This document shows, in pieces, positions 36,140 to 44,700 of a DNA stretch of 64,000 bases (its first letter is position 1; each line of letters starts with the position of its first letter). The position numbers and the translations under genes were made by a program. This stretch comes from Xenorhabdus doucetiae. GTDB taxonomy: Bacteria; Pseudomonadota; Gammaproteobacteria; Enterobacterales; Enterobacteriaceae. The DNA is taken from contig NZ_FO704550.1 of the NCBI RefSeq assembly GCF_000968195.1, positions 4,030,001 through 4,094,000 on the forward strand. Direction: 5' to 3'. The notes under the pieces are model-generated. The model saw nothing but the letters and a program-made list of their open reading frames with translations, did not search any database and was not told the DNA's origin.

Positions 36140-36345
36140 CTTAGTCATTCATTGATCTCTTCTTGCAGTTTAGAGGGCAGCCAAATACCAAAGCAAAATA
36201 TGGGTATCTAACAAATAGCGCATTAGTTCTGATCTTTCCCCTCAAACATCGAAAGGATTTCGCTATCATATTTAGCAAACTCTTCTTCTGTGGGTACGGA
36301 TAATTTCCCAAGCAAGACCCCGATCGGCCTTAATGTTTTTTTAGG
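36140..36345 (-). pseudogene. Remnant of a second toxin-antitoxin pair (Phd-type antitoxin tail and PIN-type toxin start)
   Basis: Read leftwards from about 36345, one frame gives RPIGVLLGKLSVPTEEEFAK followed by YDSEILSMFEGKDQN and a stop, a typical Phd/YefM antitoxin C terminus. The stop overlaps an ATG (TAATG, 36221-36225) that opens MRYLLDTHILLWYLAAL before a stop. This is the N terminus of a PIN-domain VapC-like toxin with the first catalytic Asp (LDTH). Beyond that only a degenerate KLQEEINE piece is seen. Both genes are truncated, the antitoxin's DNA-binding part being missing or broken by a TAG. It lies between the MazEF-like pair and hemN. Confidence 0.7.
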
Positions 36346-36487
36346 TTTGGCTAACACCTAACCGGCCTCTGCGCCATGAGATTATTAAATCCCCCATACT
36401 TAGTTAGTCGAGAATCACTGCATTAATTTTAACCAATTATTTGGTGAATGTTAACCTATATGAATTGCTGAATGGAAAATTAAGCCC

Positions 36488-37861
36488 TTATATCACCCGC
36501 GAAAACTGCCGTTGGCGCATCTGATTACGCAGATAGCGATCAAAACACATACAGATATTACGGATCAGCAAGCGCCCTTTTGGGGAGACTTGAATCTGCG
36601 ACTCGCTCACTTCAACCAACCCATCTTCTGCCAAGGGTGCCAACAGTTGCAGGTCTTCGGCAAAGTAATCCGCAAAATTCAGCCCATAACGTTGCTCAAT
36701 ATCGGCAAAGTTCAGCCGGAAGTTACAAATCAAATCCTTAATCACATCACGGCGAATACAATCATCCGGTGTCAACGCTAAACCACGCCACAAAGCATGA
36801 CCTTGTGCTTCCACCGCAGCATAGTAGGTTTTGAGATCTTTCTGGTTCTGGGCATAGCTATCCCCCAACATACTGATAGCCGAGACGCCCATACCCAGCA
36901 GATCACATTCGCCCTGCGTGGTATATCCCTGAAAATTGCGGTGCAAGATGCCTTTTCGTTGGGCAATCGCCAATTCATCATCCGGGCGGGCAAAGTGATC
37001 CATACCAATAAACTGATAACCGTTGCCTGTCAGGGTTGAAATCGTTTCCTGCAAAATATCCAGCTTCTGTGTCGCACTGGGTAGATCCTGCTCCTTAATC
37101 TTGCGCTGCGCCGCAAATAGATTCGGTAAGTGAGCATAATTGAAGACACTCAAGCGATCCGGTGACAGTGCCAACACGCGCTGCAATGTAAAGGCAAAAC
37201 TTTCAGGGGTCTGTTTCGGCAGGCCATAAATCAAATCAATGCTGGTGGAGGTAAAACCTGTTTCACGGGCGCGATTGACCAGTTCAAAAATAAACGCTTC
37301 ATCCTGCTCGCGATTGACCAAACGCTGCACCTCTTTATTGAAATCCTGCACGCCCATACTCAGGCGGTTAAAACCTTCATGCCGCAGGTGATCAATGACA
37401 TCGAGTTCAATTTCGCGCGGATCAATTTCAATGGAAAGTTCAGCATCGGGCAGAAAATGGAAATGGCTTCGCAACATTGACATCAATCGGCTGATCTGCG
37501 TTTTGTCCAGATAAGTGGGCGTGCCCCCGCCCCAGTGCATCTGGCTGACTTTCCGCTGGGAAAATAATTTGGCGCGGGCTGCAATCTCTTTTTCCAACGT
37601 ATTCAGATAGTCATCAGCTTTGTGCTTCTGGCGCGTGACCAGCTTATTGCAACCACAGAAATAACACAGTTTATGGCAGAACGGGATATGGAGATAAAGG
37701 GAAAGTGGGCGATCAGGATAACGGGCAGCGGCCTGTGCAAAAGCAGCCACATCGTACTGTTGGTTAAACTCCAGTGCTGTCGGATATGAGGTATAACGAG
37801 GCCCTGAAGAGTTGTACTTTTGGATCAAAGGCAGATCCCAAACAATGGCTTGCTCTGACAT
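36488..37861 (-). CDS. hemN: Oxygen-independent coproporphyrinogen III oxidase HemN
   Basis: This 457-residue radical-SAM enzyme of haem biosynthesis decarboxylates coproporphyrinogen III without oxygen. The N-terminal YNSSGPRYTSYPTALEF and the [4Fe-4S] cluster motif CHKLCYFCGC (Cys-x3-Cys-x2-Cys, about residues 62-71) are intact. The GGGTPTYL SAM-binding motif and the HemN C-terminal domain follow. Length and sequence match E. coli HemN. A GGAAGGA ribosome site precedes the ATG. It lies downstream of yihI, the same pairing as in E. coli. Confidence 0.97.
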   Translation of the reverse strand: MSEQAIVWDLPLIQKYNSSGPRYTSYPTALEFNQQYDVAAFAQAAARYPDRPLSLYLHIPFCHKLCYFCGCNKLVTRQKHKADDYLNTLEKEIAARAKLFSQRKVSQMHWGGGTPTYLDKTQISRLMSMLRSHFHFLPDAELSIEIDPREIELDVIDHLRHEGFNRLSMGVQDFNKEVQRLVNREQDEAFIFELVNRARETGFTSTSIDLIYGLPKQTPESFAFTLQRVLALSPDRLSVFNYAHLPNLFAAQRKIKEQDLPSATQKLDILQETISTLTGNGYQFIGMDHFARPDDELAIAQRKGILHRNFQGYTTQGECDLLGMGVSAISMLGDSYAQNQKDLKTYYAAVEAQGHALWRGLALTPDDCIRRDVIKDLICNFRLNFADIEQRYGLNFADYFAEDLQLLAPLAEDGLVEVSESQIQVSPKGRLLIRNICMCFDRYLRNQMRQRQFSRVI

Positions 37862-37998
37862 GCTTATTCCTTCCGCTGTTTTCGCCCATCAAAACGCAAC
37901 CACCACAGTTTACCCAATAACCCTGACAAATAACATACTAATAGTGTGGTTATCAGAATGAACCCGCCTTTTACAATGGCAATCTATTGATGAAGGAA

Positions 37999-38526
37999 TT
38001 ACTTACCCTTCAACAACTGCATGATATCTTCCTGCCGTTCTTCTTCGCTGTCCTCTTCTTCCAGATTGATGCCCAACTTTTCCATCAGGGTATCAATGCG
38101 GTCGAGCATATTATCGACATAATCGTTGTCTTCCTGAGACAGTTTTTCACCCTGCTCAAGACGTGCCAACAAGTCATCCAATCGCTCATCATTTTCCAGC
38201 ATTGCCAGCTCTTCCTGCGGTGACAGGCGAGGTTTCTGTTGCTCTGCTGCCGGTTTGACCGCGGGTTTCACTGCCGTTGCTTTCTCACCCACGATCAGAG
38301 GAACCGAAACCTTACTGCCAATACGGGGATCTTTTTCCTGCTTGGCGACTGAACGCTTTTTATTGCTGTCATTCCCGCTCTGGCGGCTGCCTGTCGCATT
38401 ACCATTACCACGGCGTTTTTTCTGGCGTTTACGCTCGCGCCCTTCTGCATCCAGCTCTGCGCGACTTTTTCTTTTTTGCTTACCAGCGGAAGGCTTCACT
38501 GGTGATTTTTTCTTTAACGGACTCAT
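37999..38526 (-). CDS. yihI: Der GTPase-activating protein YihI
   Basis: This 175-residue protein activates the ribosome-assembly GTPase Der. The N-terminal half is highly basic (KKKSPVKPSAGKQKRKSRAE, then RKRQKKRRGNG). The C-terminal half is acidic and helical (LDDLLARLEQGEKLSQEDND and YVDNMLDRIDTLMEKLGI), as in E. coli YihI. It has no signal peptide. It is followed by hemN with a 137-base gap. Confidence 0.93.
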   Translation of the reverse strand: MSPLKKKSPVKPSAGKQKRKSRAELDAEGRERKRQKKRRGNGNATGSRQSGNDSNKKRSVAKQEKDPRIGSKVSVPLIVGEKATAVKPAVKPAAEQQKPRLSPQEELAMLENDERLDDLLARLEQGEKLSQEDNDYVDNMLDRIDTLMEKLGINLEEEDSEEERQEDIMQLLKGK

Positions 38527-38674
38527 AGCTTGTGGCTCAACTCATTTTTATCAAGATATTTTCGGCGGAATCTAACAGAAACGACCTTTAACATCCAATG
38601 ACATTCACTTATCCTTGAAAGTTCGGCTACTATTCTAAGTAATTTTAACTTAAATAATATGATCATCAGCTACC

Positions 38675-40144
38675 ATGCGCTTTTTTGATACCTCTTCTTA
38701 TCGCATGCCCTTGTATCTTTGGGTCACGGGTTATGCGGTTTTGTGGATAATAGCAAGCTACTCTCTCGATCCCACCGTTCCTTATGATGCCGTAGAAGCT
38801 TTGAACTGGGGAATGAATGGGGAATGGGGATCGCCCAAAAATCCGTGGTTAGTGGGCGCCGTCATGCTCCCCGCTATATCTGTCAGCCATCTCTCTCTCA
38901 GTTTTTATTGGTATTTCACCCACTTTGTTGCCATTGCCATCGGGATGCTTGGGGTTTGGCAACTGGCTTTCCGGCTGACGGGCAAAATTGTACTGGCATG
39001 GCTTGCCATGCTGACCCTGAATCTATCCGGTATCATCAATTTTGATATTATTCCTTATAACGATAATTACCTTTTGGTCATGCTCTGGCCGTGGTCATTG
39101 CTGTTTTTCCTGCGTGCCATTGACGATCATCCTAAATGGTGGCTGGCATTCGCCCTCACTACCGGGCTGGCAACGATGGGAAAATATTCTTCGCTGGCTC
39201 TGGTCGGCTCCGTCTTTTTGCTCTCTCTGTTCGTGCCCAAAGTACGCCGCAACTATCGGCAGCCGCTGTTTTATCTCGCTATTGTCATCTGGTTCGCCTT
39301 GGTGTTACCGAACGTTTGGTGGCTGGTGCATAACGACTTCGCTGCGTTTAAGTGGGTGGATTCCCAAATTCAGCAAGGGTTTAATCTACGTACCACTCGC
39401 GCGGTACTTTCCGTGTTCTACCCGTTACTGATTGTCAGTGCCATTATTTATCTGCTGGGTGGCCGGATTGGCTGGCCCAGGCAGCCATCCAATGCGCTGG
39501 CGAATATCGTGCTTCTGCTGCCTTTGCTAATTATTTACGGCTGGTTTTCCTTCAATGAGGGAGGACGCATAACCGAGTGGATACAACCTTTTATGGTCGT
39601 TTCGCCGGCCTTGTTGGTGGGATCGATCACGGTATTTCCCAACAAATCCTTACGCAGCACATTATTGGGATTAACCGTATTTGCTGTATTAGTGTTGATC
39701 GGTTACATCGGGGTGATGATGGCAAATGTCCGAGATGCCGGGCAAAAATTCGTGGGAATCAAAACCTTTGCCAGCCAACTTGATCAACGTTGGAACGAGC
39801 TGTATCCAACGCCACTACGTTATGTTGGCGGTGAATATCTGCACCAATGGCTGACATTTTATAGCCACTATCGTCCAGAAACGATCCAACCTTGGGAATT
39901 AGATAATGGCGCGCCTCCCAATATCTATAACCGCCATATCAAAGAGAGCAATATCGTGGAATATGGTGCCTTGCTGGTGGGAGAGCGGGGAAAGAGCTGT
40001 GAGGAGGAAGATTTCCGGCATACGCTGGCAGAATGGCCATCCTTAGTCCTCAGCCATAAAGAAGAGTTCGCCTTCCAGGCCCAGCCCAGTGCGGAGTGGG
40101 ACACGGTTTGCATTGGCTTTGTAGCACCGGAGAGTATTCAATAA
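38675..40144 (+). CDS. GT-C fold glycosyltransferase (GT39/ArnT-like), polytopic membrane protein
   Basis: This 489-residue protein has about ten to eleven hydrophobic segments and the acidic loop typical of lipid-linked-sugar transferases. After the first membrane segment comes DPTVPYDAVEALNWGMNGEW, where the family has an Asp/Glu used in catalysis. A later segment has NFDIIPYNDNYLLVMLWPWS. The C-terminal third is soluble (VGGEYLHQWLTFYSHYRPET). This pattern fits members of the PMT_2/ArnT group that move sugars from polyprenyl phosphate donors to lipids or polysaccharides in the periplasm. The actual substrate cannot be told. It is convergent with adeP across a shared terminator. Confidence 0.8.
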   Translation: MRFFDTSSYRMPLYLWVTGYAVLWIIASYSLDPTVPYDAVEALNWGMNGEWGSPKNPWLVGAVMLPAISVSHLSLSFYWYFTHFVAIAIGMLGVWQLAFRLTGKIVLAWLAMLTLNLSGIINFDIIPYNDNYLLVMLWPWSLLFFLRAIDDHPKWWLAFALTTGLATMGKYSSLALVGSVFLLSLFVPKVRRNYRQPLFYLAIVIWFALVLPNVWWLVHNDFAAFKWVDSQIQQGFNLRTTRAVLSVFYPLLIVSAIIYLLGGRIGWPRQPSNALANIVLLLPLLIIYGWFSFNEGGRITEWIQPFMVVSPALLVGSITVFPNKSLRSTLLGLTVFAVLVLIGYIGVMMANVRDAGQKFVGIKTFASQLDQRWNELYPTPLRYVGGEYLHQWLTFYSHYRPETIQPWELDNGAPPNIYNRHIKESNIVEYGALLVGERGKSCEEEDFRHTLAEWPSLVLSHKEEFAFQAQPSAEWDTVCIGFVAPESIQ

Positions 40145-40165
40145 TCGATTTCCACTCCAATAACA

Positions 40166-40197
40166 AAGCCTGACATAACTGTCCTGTCAGGCTTTTT
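40166..40197. terminator. Bidirectional terminator between the glycosyltransferase and adeP
   Basis: AAAGCCTGACA at 40166-40176 pairs with TGTCAGGCTTT at 40185-40195. The A run on one side and T run on the other let it serve both convergent genes. Confidence 0.9.
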
Positions 40198-40217
40198 CAT
40201 CACTATTTCAATCGTGC

Positions 40218-41555
40218 TTAATGGGCATCCACAAATACCATTTTCAGCACAAACAGTAGCGTCACGACAAGCACACACGGGCTAACTTCACGCCATTTGC
40301 CGGTGCCCAATTTCATGGCACAGTAGGCGATAAAGCCCAGCGCGATGCCTTCGGTAATGGAGAAGCTAAACGGCATCATCACGGCGGTGATAAAAGCCGG
40401 GACAGCTTCGGTCAGATCGTGCCATTGCACCCGTGTCAGGCTGGATGTCATCAGGACACCCACATAAACCAAAGCTCCCGCTGTAGCATAGGCGGGCACC
40501 ATGCTTGCCAGTGGCGAGATAAACATCACCAGCAGGAACAGGATACCAACGACAATCGCGGTCAACCCCGTGCGGCCGCCAACAGACACGCCCGAAGAGC
40601 TTTCAATATAGGCGGTCACTGAAGACGTCCCAATATAGGAGCCAGCCACCGAACTGATACTATCCACGTACAAGGCTTGTTTCATGCGTGGAAATTGACC
40701 CTTACTGTCAGCAATCCCCGCTTTATCCGTCACACCAATCAATGTGCCGGAAGAATCAAACAAGTTCACCAGCATAAATGAGAAAATCACGCCAGCCAGC
40801 GCGATATCCAGCGCGCCTTTGATATCGACATTACCCACTACGCTCATTACACTCGGCGGCAGATCAAAAATACCGTGATATTCCACATAGCCCATCATCC
40901 AACCGATGCCCGTTGTCACGATGATCGAAATCAACACCGCGGCATGGAAATTACGTGCCGCCAGAATAGCAATGATAAAAAAGCCCAATGCCCCCAACAG
41001 GACATTATGGGCAGCAAAGTTACCCATTGAGACAATCGTGTCGGGATTAGGCACGATAATGCCGGCATTTTTCAGCCCCATCATCGCAATAAACAGGCCG
41101 ATGCCACTGGTAATGCCCACACGCAGGCTCAATGGAATATTGGCGATCATCCAATAACGAATACGAAAGAGCGTCAATATAAACAACCCCACCGCACCCC
41201 AAAAAATCGCTCCCATCGCCACCTGCCATGAAATGCCCATCGCGCCGACCACAACAAAGGCAAAAAACGCATTCAATCCCATTGCAGGTGCAACGGCAAC
41301 GGGCAGATTCGCCACCAATCCCATCATAATGCTGCCAACAGCGGCGATTAAACAGGTGGTGACAAATACCGCTTTAATATCCATACCTGCCACTGCCAGA
41401 ATTTGCGGGTTAACAAAGACGATATACACCATCGTGAGAAAGGTGGTCAGCCCGGCGATCATTTCGGTACGCGCCGTCGTACCATGTTCCTGTAATTTAA
41501 ACACGCGCTGAAGCAAGCCCTGACGATTAGCAGAGCCAGAAGTGATTGTGCTCAT
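40218..41555 (-). CDS. adeP: Adenine permease AdeP (NCS2/AzgA type)
   Basis: This protein of about 445 residues matches E. coli AdeP (YieG/PurP), a high-affinity proton-coupled adenine transporter. Conserved stretches are RTEMIAGLTTFLTMVYIVFVNP, APAMGLNAFFAFVVV, LVNLFDSSGTLIGV and ESSSGVSVGGRTGLTA; the last two form the substrate and ion site in AzgA-type carriers. About twelve to fourteen membrane segments are visible. The ATG at 41555 is chosen over a TTG at 41573 because MSTITSG aligns with the family start and GGGGAAA lies upstream. A PurR-like operator sits 85 bases upstream. Confidence 0.95.
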   Translation of the reverse strand: MSTITSGSANRQGLLQRVFKLQEHGTTARTEMIAGLTTFLTMVYIVFVNPQILAVAGMDIKAVFVTTCLIAAVGSIMMGLVANLPVAVAPAMGLNAFFAFVVVGAMGISWQVAMGAIFWGAVGLFILTLFRIRYWMIANIPLSLRVGITSGIGLFIAMMGLKNAGIIVPNPDTIVSMGNFAAHNVLLGALGFFIIAILAARNFHAAVLISIIVTTGIGWMMGYVEYHGIFDLPPSVMSVVGNVDIKGALDIALAGVIFSFMLVNLFDSSGTLIGVTDKAGIADSKGQFPRMKQALYVDSISSVAGSYIGTSSVTAYIESSSGVSVGGRTGLTAIVVGILFLLVMFISPLASMVPAYATAGALVYVGVLMTSSLTRVQWHDLTEAVPAFITAVMMPFSFSITEGIALGFIAYCAMKLGTGKWREVSPCVLVVTLLFVLKMVFVDAH

Positions 41556-41639
41556 GTAATATTGTTTCCCCAAAAAAGCGAAGTTTTCGGCCTATCCTAC
41601 AGGAAACCCCTACAAATCGTTACCCTGAAACGATAAAAA

Positions 41640-41655
41640 AAGAAAACGTTTGCGG
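41640..41655 (-). promoter_or_regulatory. Putative PurR box upstream of adeP
   Basis: AAGAAAACGTTTGCGG matches the PurR consensus ACGCAAACGTTTGCGT at 13 of 16 positions, with the central AAACGTTTGCG intact. PurR control of adenine uptake genes is established in E. coli. Confidence 0.72.
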
Positions 41656-41682
41656 TGTGTATAATCAATAGGTTAAATAACA

Positions 41683-42303
41683 TTATGATTTTTGAGGACA
41701 TTCATTGTTAGACGATATTTTATTCGATTTCTCTGCTTCTGATGTTGTATTTACAGAAGAATCAGGGGATGGCATGGCAGCCAGAATGTCATTTAAGATA
41801 TCTCCCCACTCATCCTGTGTGACATCCATTAAGCCGAAAAAACGCAGAACAAATGCTCCCTCTGTCGCTAAAAACGCCAAACGCGCCTGCCGACCCTCTT
41901 CCGTCGCTGTATCCAAACCTGCTATGCGTTGTCGATACCAAATTCGGGTTGATTCGAGATGTTCAGGTGTCTGTAATAACGCAGCCAACAAACCCGCCGC
42001 CTTTGCCGTTGATGCTTCATCAGATCGCCTGGTCGCTTCAATATGTGCACGTACTGCTGTCAGGGGGTGTGGATTATCTCCGGCCATTTCATGAAACTGT
42101 TCGTCATAACTTGCCCCCCAACGCTCAAACATCGCATCAATAAGACCCTCTTTTGTGTTAAAACTGTATTGCACTCCGCCTTTGGTAATACCTACCGCCT
42201 TCGCCAGTGCATCAATGGTGAGAGCCGCAGCGCCATGTGTTGTGACAATTTGCTCTGCGGCATCCAGCAGAACTTCTCGATCAATTTTCTTGCGTCGTCC
42301 CAT
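41683..42303 (-). CDS. TetR-family repressor (SmvR-like)
   Basis: This regulator of about 206 residues begins MGRRKKIDREVLLDAAEQIV and carries a helix-turn-helix of the TetR type at about residues 27-46 (LTIDALAKAVGITKGGVQYS). A helical ligand-binding domain follows. The ATG at 42303 is chosen because of the strong AAGGAGG directly upstream; an in-frame start at 42363 lacks one. It is divergent from an MFS efflux gene and separated from it by a perfect palindrome. This arrangement is the same as smvR-smvA in other enterics, so it likely represses that pump. The inducer is unknown. Confidence 0.85.
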   Translation of the reverse strand: MGRRKKIDREVLLDAAEQIVTTHGAAALTIDALAKAVGITKGGVQYSFNTKEGLIDAMFERWGASYDEQFHEMAGDNPHPLTAVRAHIEATRRSDEASTAKAAGLLAALLQTPEHLESTRIWYRQRIAGLDTATEEGRQARLAFLATEGAFVLRFFGLMDVTQDEWGDILNDILAAMPSPDSSVNTTSEAEKSNKISSNNECPQKS

Positions 42304-42320
42304 AAGAACCTCCTTTTCAT

Positions 42321-42338
42321 TAAATACGTATGTATTTA
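42321..42338. promoter_or_regulatory. TetR-type operator between the regulator and the MFS gene
   Basis: TAAATAC-GTAT-GTATTTA is a perfect palindrome with 7-bp arms around a four-base centre, 17 bases from the regulator's start codon. It is the only obvious symmetric site in the divergent gap. Confidence 0.75.
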
Positions 42339-42402
42339 TAATATTCGCCAACAATCCAGTCAAGATTCGGTAAGGTCGCGAACCATATTGGTGAATTTGC
42401 TT

Positions 42403-43884
42403 ATGAAATCAAATATCCGTTGGCTTGTACTCGCTATTATTTCCAGTGCACTTTTCTTAGTTGTCGTTGATATGACTGTTCTCTACACCGCTTTGCCACG
42501 GCTGACACATGATTTGCGTGCTTCTGCCTCTGAAAAACTGTGGATCATGAATGCCTATACGTTGACCATCGCAGGCTTACTTCCCGCTATGGGGGCATTG
42601 AGTGACCGTTTTGGGGCAAAAAAACTGTTTACTCACGGGCTGGCCATTTTCGGCGCTGCATCGCTGATGGCCGCATTTTCTCCCACGCCTGCTATTCTGA
42701 TTGCTGCCCGTGTGGTTCTTGCTTTTGGCGCGGCGATGATGATGCCGGCAACACTCGCAATAGTCCGGCAAGCATTTGAAGATCCCAACGAAAGGGCGCT
42801 TGCCATTGGCATCTGGTCTGCCGTCGCTTCGGGTGGGGCTGCGCTTGGCCCTGTTATCGGCGGGTTCCTGCTCGAATATTACTGGTGGGGCTCGGTTTTC
42901 CTTATCAATGTCCCGATTGTCCTCGTTGCGTTTGGTTTTGCACTGGTCGTTATTTCTAAAAGCCCGAACAATCCAAGCCACTCCTTTGACCTGATTGCTT
43001 CCGGGCAAATTATGCTTGGGTTGTTCGGTATTACCTATGCAATTAAGGAAATCAGTAAACAAGCCCCGTCATTGGAAACCGCAGCGATAGCGGGCATTAT
43101 TGGGATTATTTTCACGGTCATTTTTGTTCGTCGGCAGCAGCGTTCATCAACACCCATGATCGATTTCCATCTTTTCCGCAATCGCCCCTTCACGGCAGGA
43201 ATTATCGCCGCTTTTGTTTCCACCGCCGCTATTGTGGGCATAGAACTCGCCCTCAGCCAAAACTTCCAACTTGCGATGGGATTTTCTCCCCTGCAAGCAG
43301 GACTCGCTATCTTACCTATTCCGGTTGCTGCTTTTGTTGCCGGCCCTTTGGCCGGACTTGCCATACCGAAGCTGGGTTCCAGGCGGATCATGTGGCTTTC
43401 CCTCGCCCTCGCCGGACTGGGTATTTTTGGTTATCTTATCGGTTTGCAATCCGGCATGTGGGTGCAAATGGTGTCGTTAAGCATCATTGGGTTTGGCACT
43501 GGCGCAGCAATGACAGCCGCTTCCACGGCCATCATGCTTAATGCGCCGGAAAGCAAGGCGGGCACCGCCGCGTCTATCGAGGAAGTGGCCTATGAGCTGG
43601 GAAGTTTAATCGGAATAGCGGTGCTCGGCAGCCTGATGGTAGCCGTCTATTCTGCCTCATTCACCCTTCCGGCTGATATAGGCATCCCAGAGATGGCACG
43701 AAACAGTATTGATGAGGCACTTATCGCCGCAGAAGGGTTAAAGGGAGAAGCCGCACTTTCGCTGATCCATGCTGCACAACAGGCATTTAATCACTCATTC
43801 TTGTCGGTATTGATCGCAGCAGGGACATTGCTATTGTTGACTTCTGCCATGCTCGCCTGGTTCGTAAAAAAGCAACACCAATAA
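42403..43884 (+). CDS. MFS multidrug efflux transporter (DHA2/SmvA-like)
   Basis: This protein of about 493 residues has fourteen predicted membrane segments, the mark of the DHA2 family. It keeps DMTVLYTALP in the first helix (DHA2 motif D1), ALSDRFGAKKLF (motif A loop) and SGGAALGPVIGGFLLEYYWWG (motif C, antiporter motif). It resembles SmvA, which exports methyl viologen and quaternary ammonium compounds and is likewise divergent from a TetR gene. The start at 42403 is set by the first membrane helix; a longer open frame upstream to 42043 overlaps the regulator gene and is not used. The natural substrate is not known. Confidence 0.87.
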   Translation: MKSNIRWLVLAIISSALFLVVVDMTVLYTALPRLTHDLRASASEKLWIMNAYTLTIAGLLPAMGALSDRFGAKKLFTHGLAIFGAASLMAAFSPTPAILIAARVVLAFGAAMMMPATLAIVRQAFEDPNERALAIGIWSAVASGGAALGPVIGGFLLEYYWWGSVFLINVPIVLVAFGFALVVISKSPNNPSHSFDLIASGQIMLGLFGITYAIKEISKQAPSLETAAIAGIIGIIFTVIFVRRQQRSSTPMIDFHLFRNRPFTAGIIAAFVSTAAIVGIELALSQNFQLAMGFSPLQAGLAILPIPVAAFVAGPLAGLAIPKLGSRRIMWLSLALAGLGIFGYLIGLQSGMWVQMVSLSIIGFGTGAAMTAASTAIMLNAPESKAGTAASIEEVAYELGSLIGIAVLGSLMVAVYSASFTLPADIGIPEMARNSIDEALIAAEGLKGEAALSLIHAAQQAFNHSFLSVLIAAGTLLLLTSAMLAWFVKKQHQ

Positions 43885-43898
43885 CTCTCACTGGCCTG

Positions 43899-43933
43899 CC
43901 AAATTATTCGATATTCTTAATCGGATAATTTGG
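43899..43933. terminator. Inverted repeat after the MFS gene
   Basis: CCAAATTAT (43899-43907) pairs with ATAATTTGG (43925-43933). There is no strong T run. It may end both the MFS transcript and the convergent gene at 43969. Confidence 0.5.
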
Positions 43934-43968
43934 TATATTAATATTTACTTTTCCAAATCCTATCTACT

Positions 43969-44700
43969 TTACATGTTTTTTCTTTTTTTATCTCTTATTT
44001 CACGACGTTTTTTAGCTTCAATCTCTCTTGCGTACCTTTTAGATTCTTTTCTAGACATATTCATTATTCCTTTCATATCATTGGATAAAAAAACATGAGT
44101 GATTCTAAAAAATCTTATTTCTGTTATTATCTTATAGAAATAACGAGTATTCATCACAACCTTAACAAGCAAGGCGCTAGAAACAAGCAAAAAAAACAAT
44201 ATAACGTTGTGGAAAACATCAAGCAAAAAAAACGCCACACTGATTAAAATTATCAATTGATACATAATTTTATGTATATACAATGCGTTATTGTTCCCTT
44301 TCCCTAAAAGGAACACGCTATAAGAGAATAAAAAAAACCAAAATATTGATATAAAAACAGACGTTATGATTGTTAATTTATCGTGCGTTATATCTTGCAA
44401 ATAAGTTATAAATATAGAAAAAATCATTGCGGATGATAACAAAAGATTAAGAATAACAGTGACAAAAAAAACACCCATACCAGCTTTAAACGGGAAAAAA
44501 TGATATTTAAATTCCTTATATCCAATATCTTCTTTTAAAGAAGGATCATTATGCACTAGCTTCTCTTCTAGTTTTTTACCTTCTGCAATGAGAGCATTTA
44601 ATCTCGTATTAAAGATAAATTTGAACATTTTCATGCAGATTCCAGTCAAAAACGCTTTCCATTTAATAAACATGTTGAATATAACCCGCTGGTTTTTCAT
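43969..44700 (-). CDS. Polytopic membrane protein, candidate type VI immunity protein
   Basis: This protein of up to 243 residues has at least four hydrophobic segments (GVFFVTVILNLLLSSAMIFS, TSVFISIFWFFLFSYSVFLL, LIILISVAFFLLDVF and ILFFLLVSSALLVKVV). Its C terminus is very basic (SRKESKRYAREIEAKKRREI). The 5' end overlaps the upstream gene by 38 bases if translation starts at 44700; ATG codons at 44673 and 44634 are alternatives and none has a strong ribosome site. Low GC content and position directly after a candidate effector, itself after hcp, suggest it protects against that effector in the inner membrane. It matches no family I recognise. Confidence 0.6.
   Translation of the reverse strand: MKNQRVIFNMFIKWKAFLTGICMKMFKFIFNTRLNALIAEGKKLEEKLVHNDPSLKEDIGYKEFKYHFFPFKAGMGVFFVTVILNLLLSSAMIFSIFITYLQDITHDKLTIITSVFISIFWFFLFSYSVFLLGKGNNNALYIHKIMYQLIILISVAFFLLDVFHNVILFFLLVSSALLVKVVMNTRYFYKIITEIRFFRITHVFLSNDMKGIMNMSRKESKRYAREIEAKKRREIRDKKRKNM

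Noticed and set aside
37864..37989. Possible 42-codon membrane peptide between yihI and hemN (GGFILITTLLVCYLSGLLGKL)
   Set aside because: It is hydrophobic and ends near the hemN ribosome site, but it has no ATG, GTG or TTG start in a sensible place; only an ATT after a stop would open it.
42043..42402. Extended N terminus of the MFS efflux gene
   Set aside because: The extra codons overlap the divergent regulator gene and the operator; MFS homology begins at 42403.
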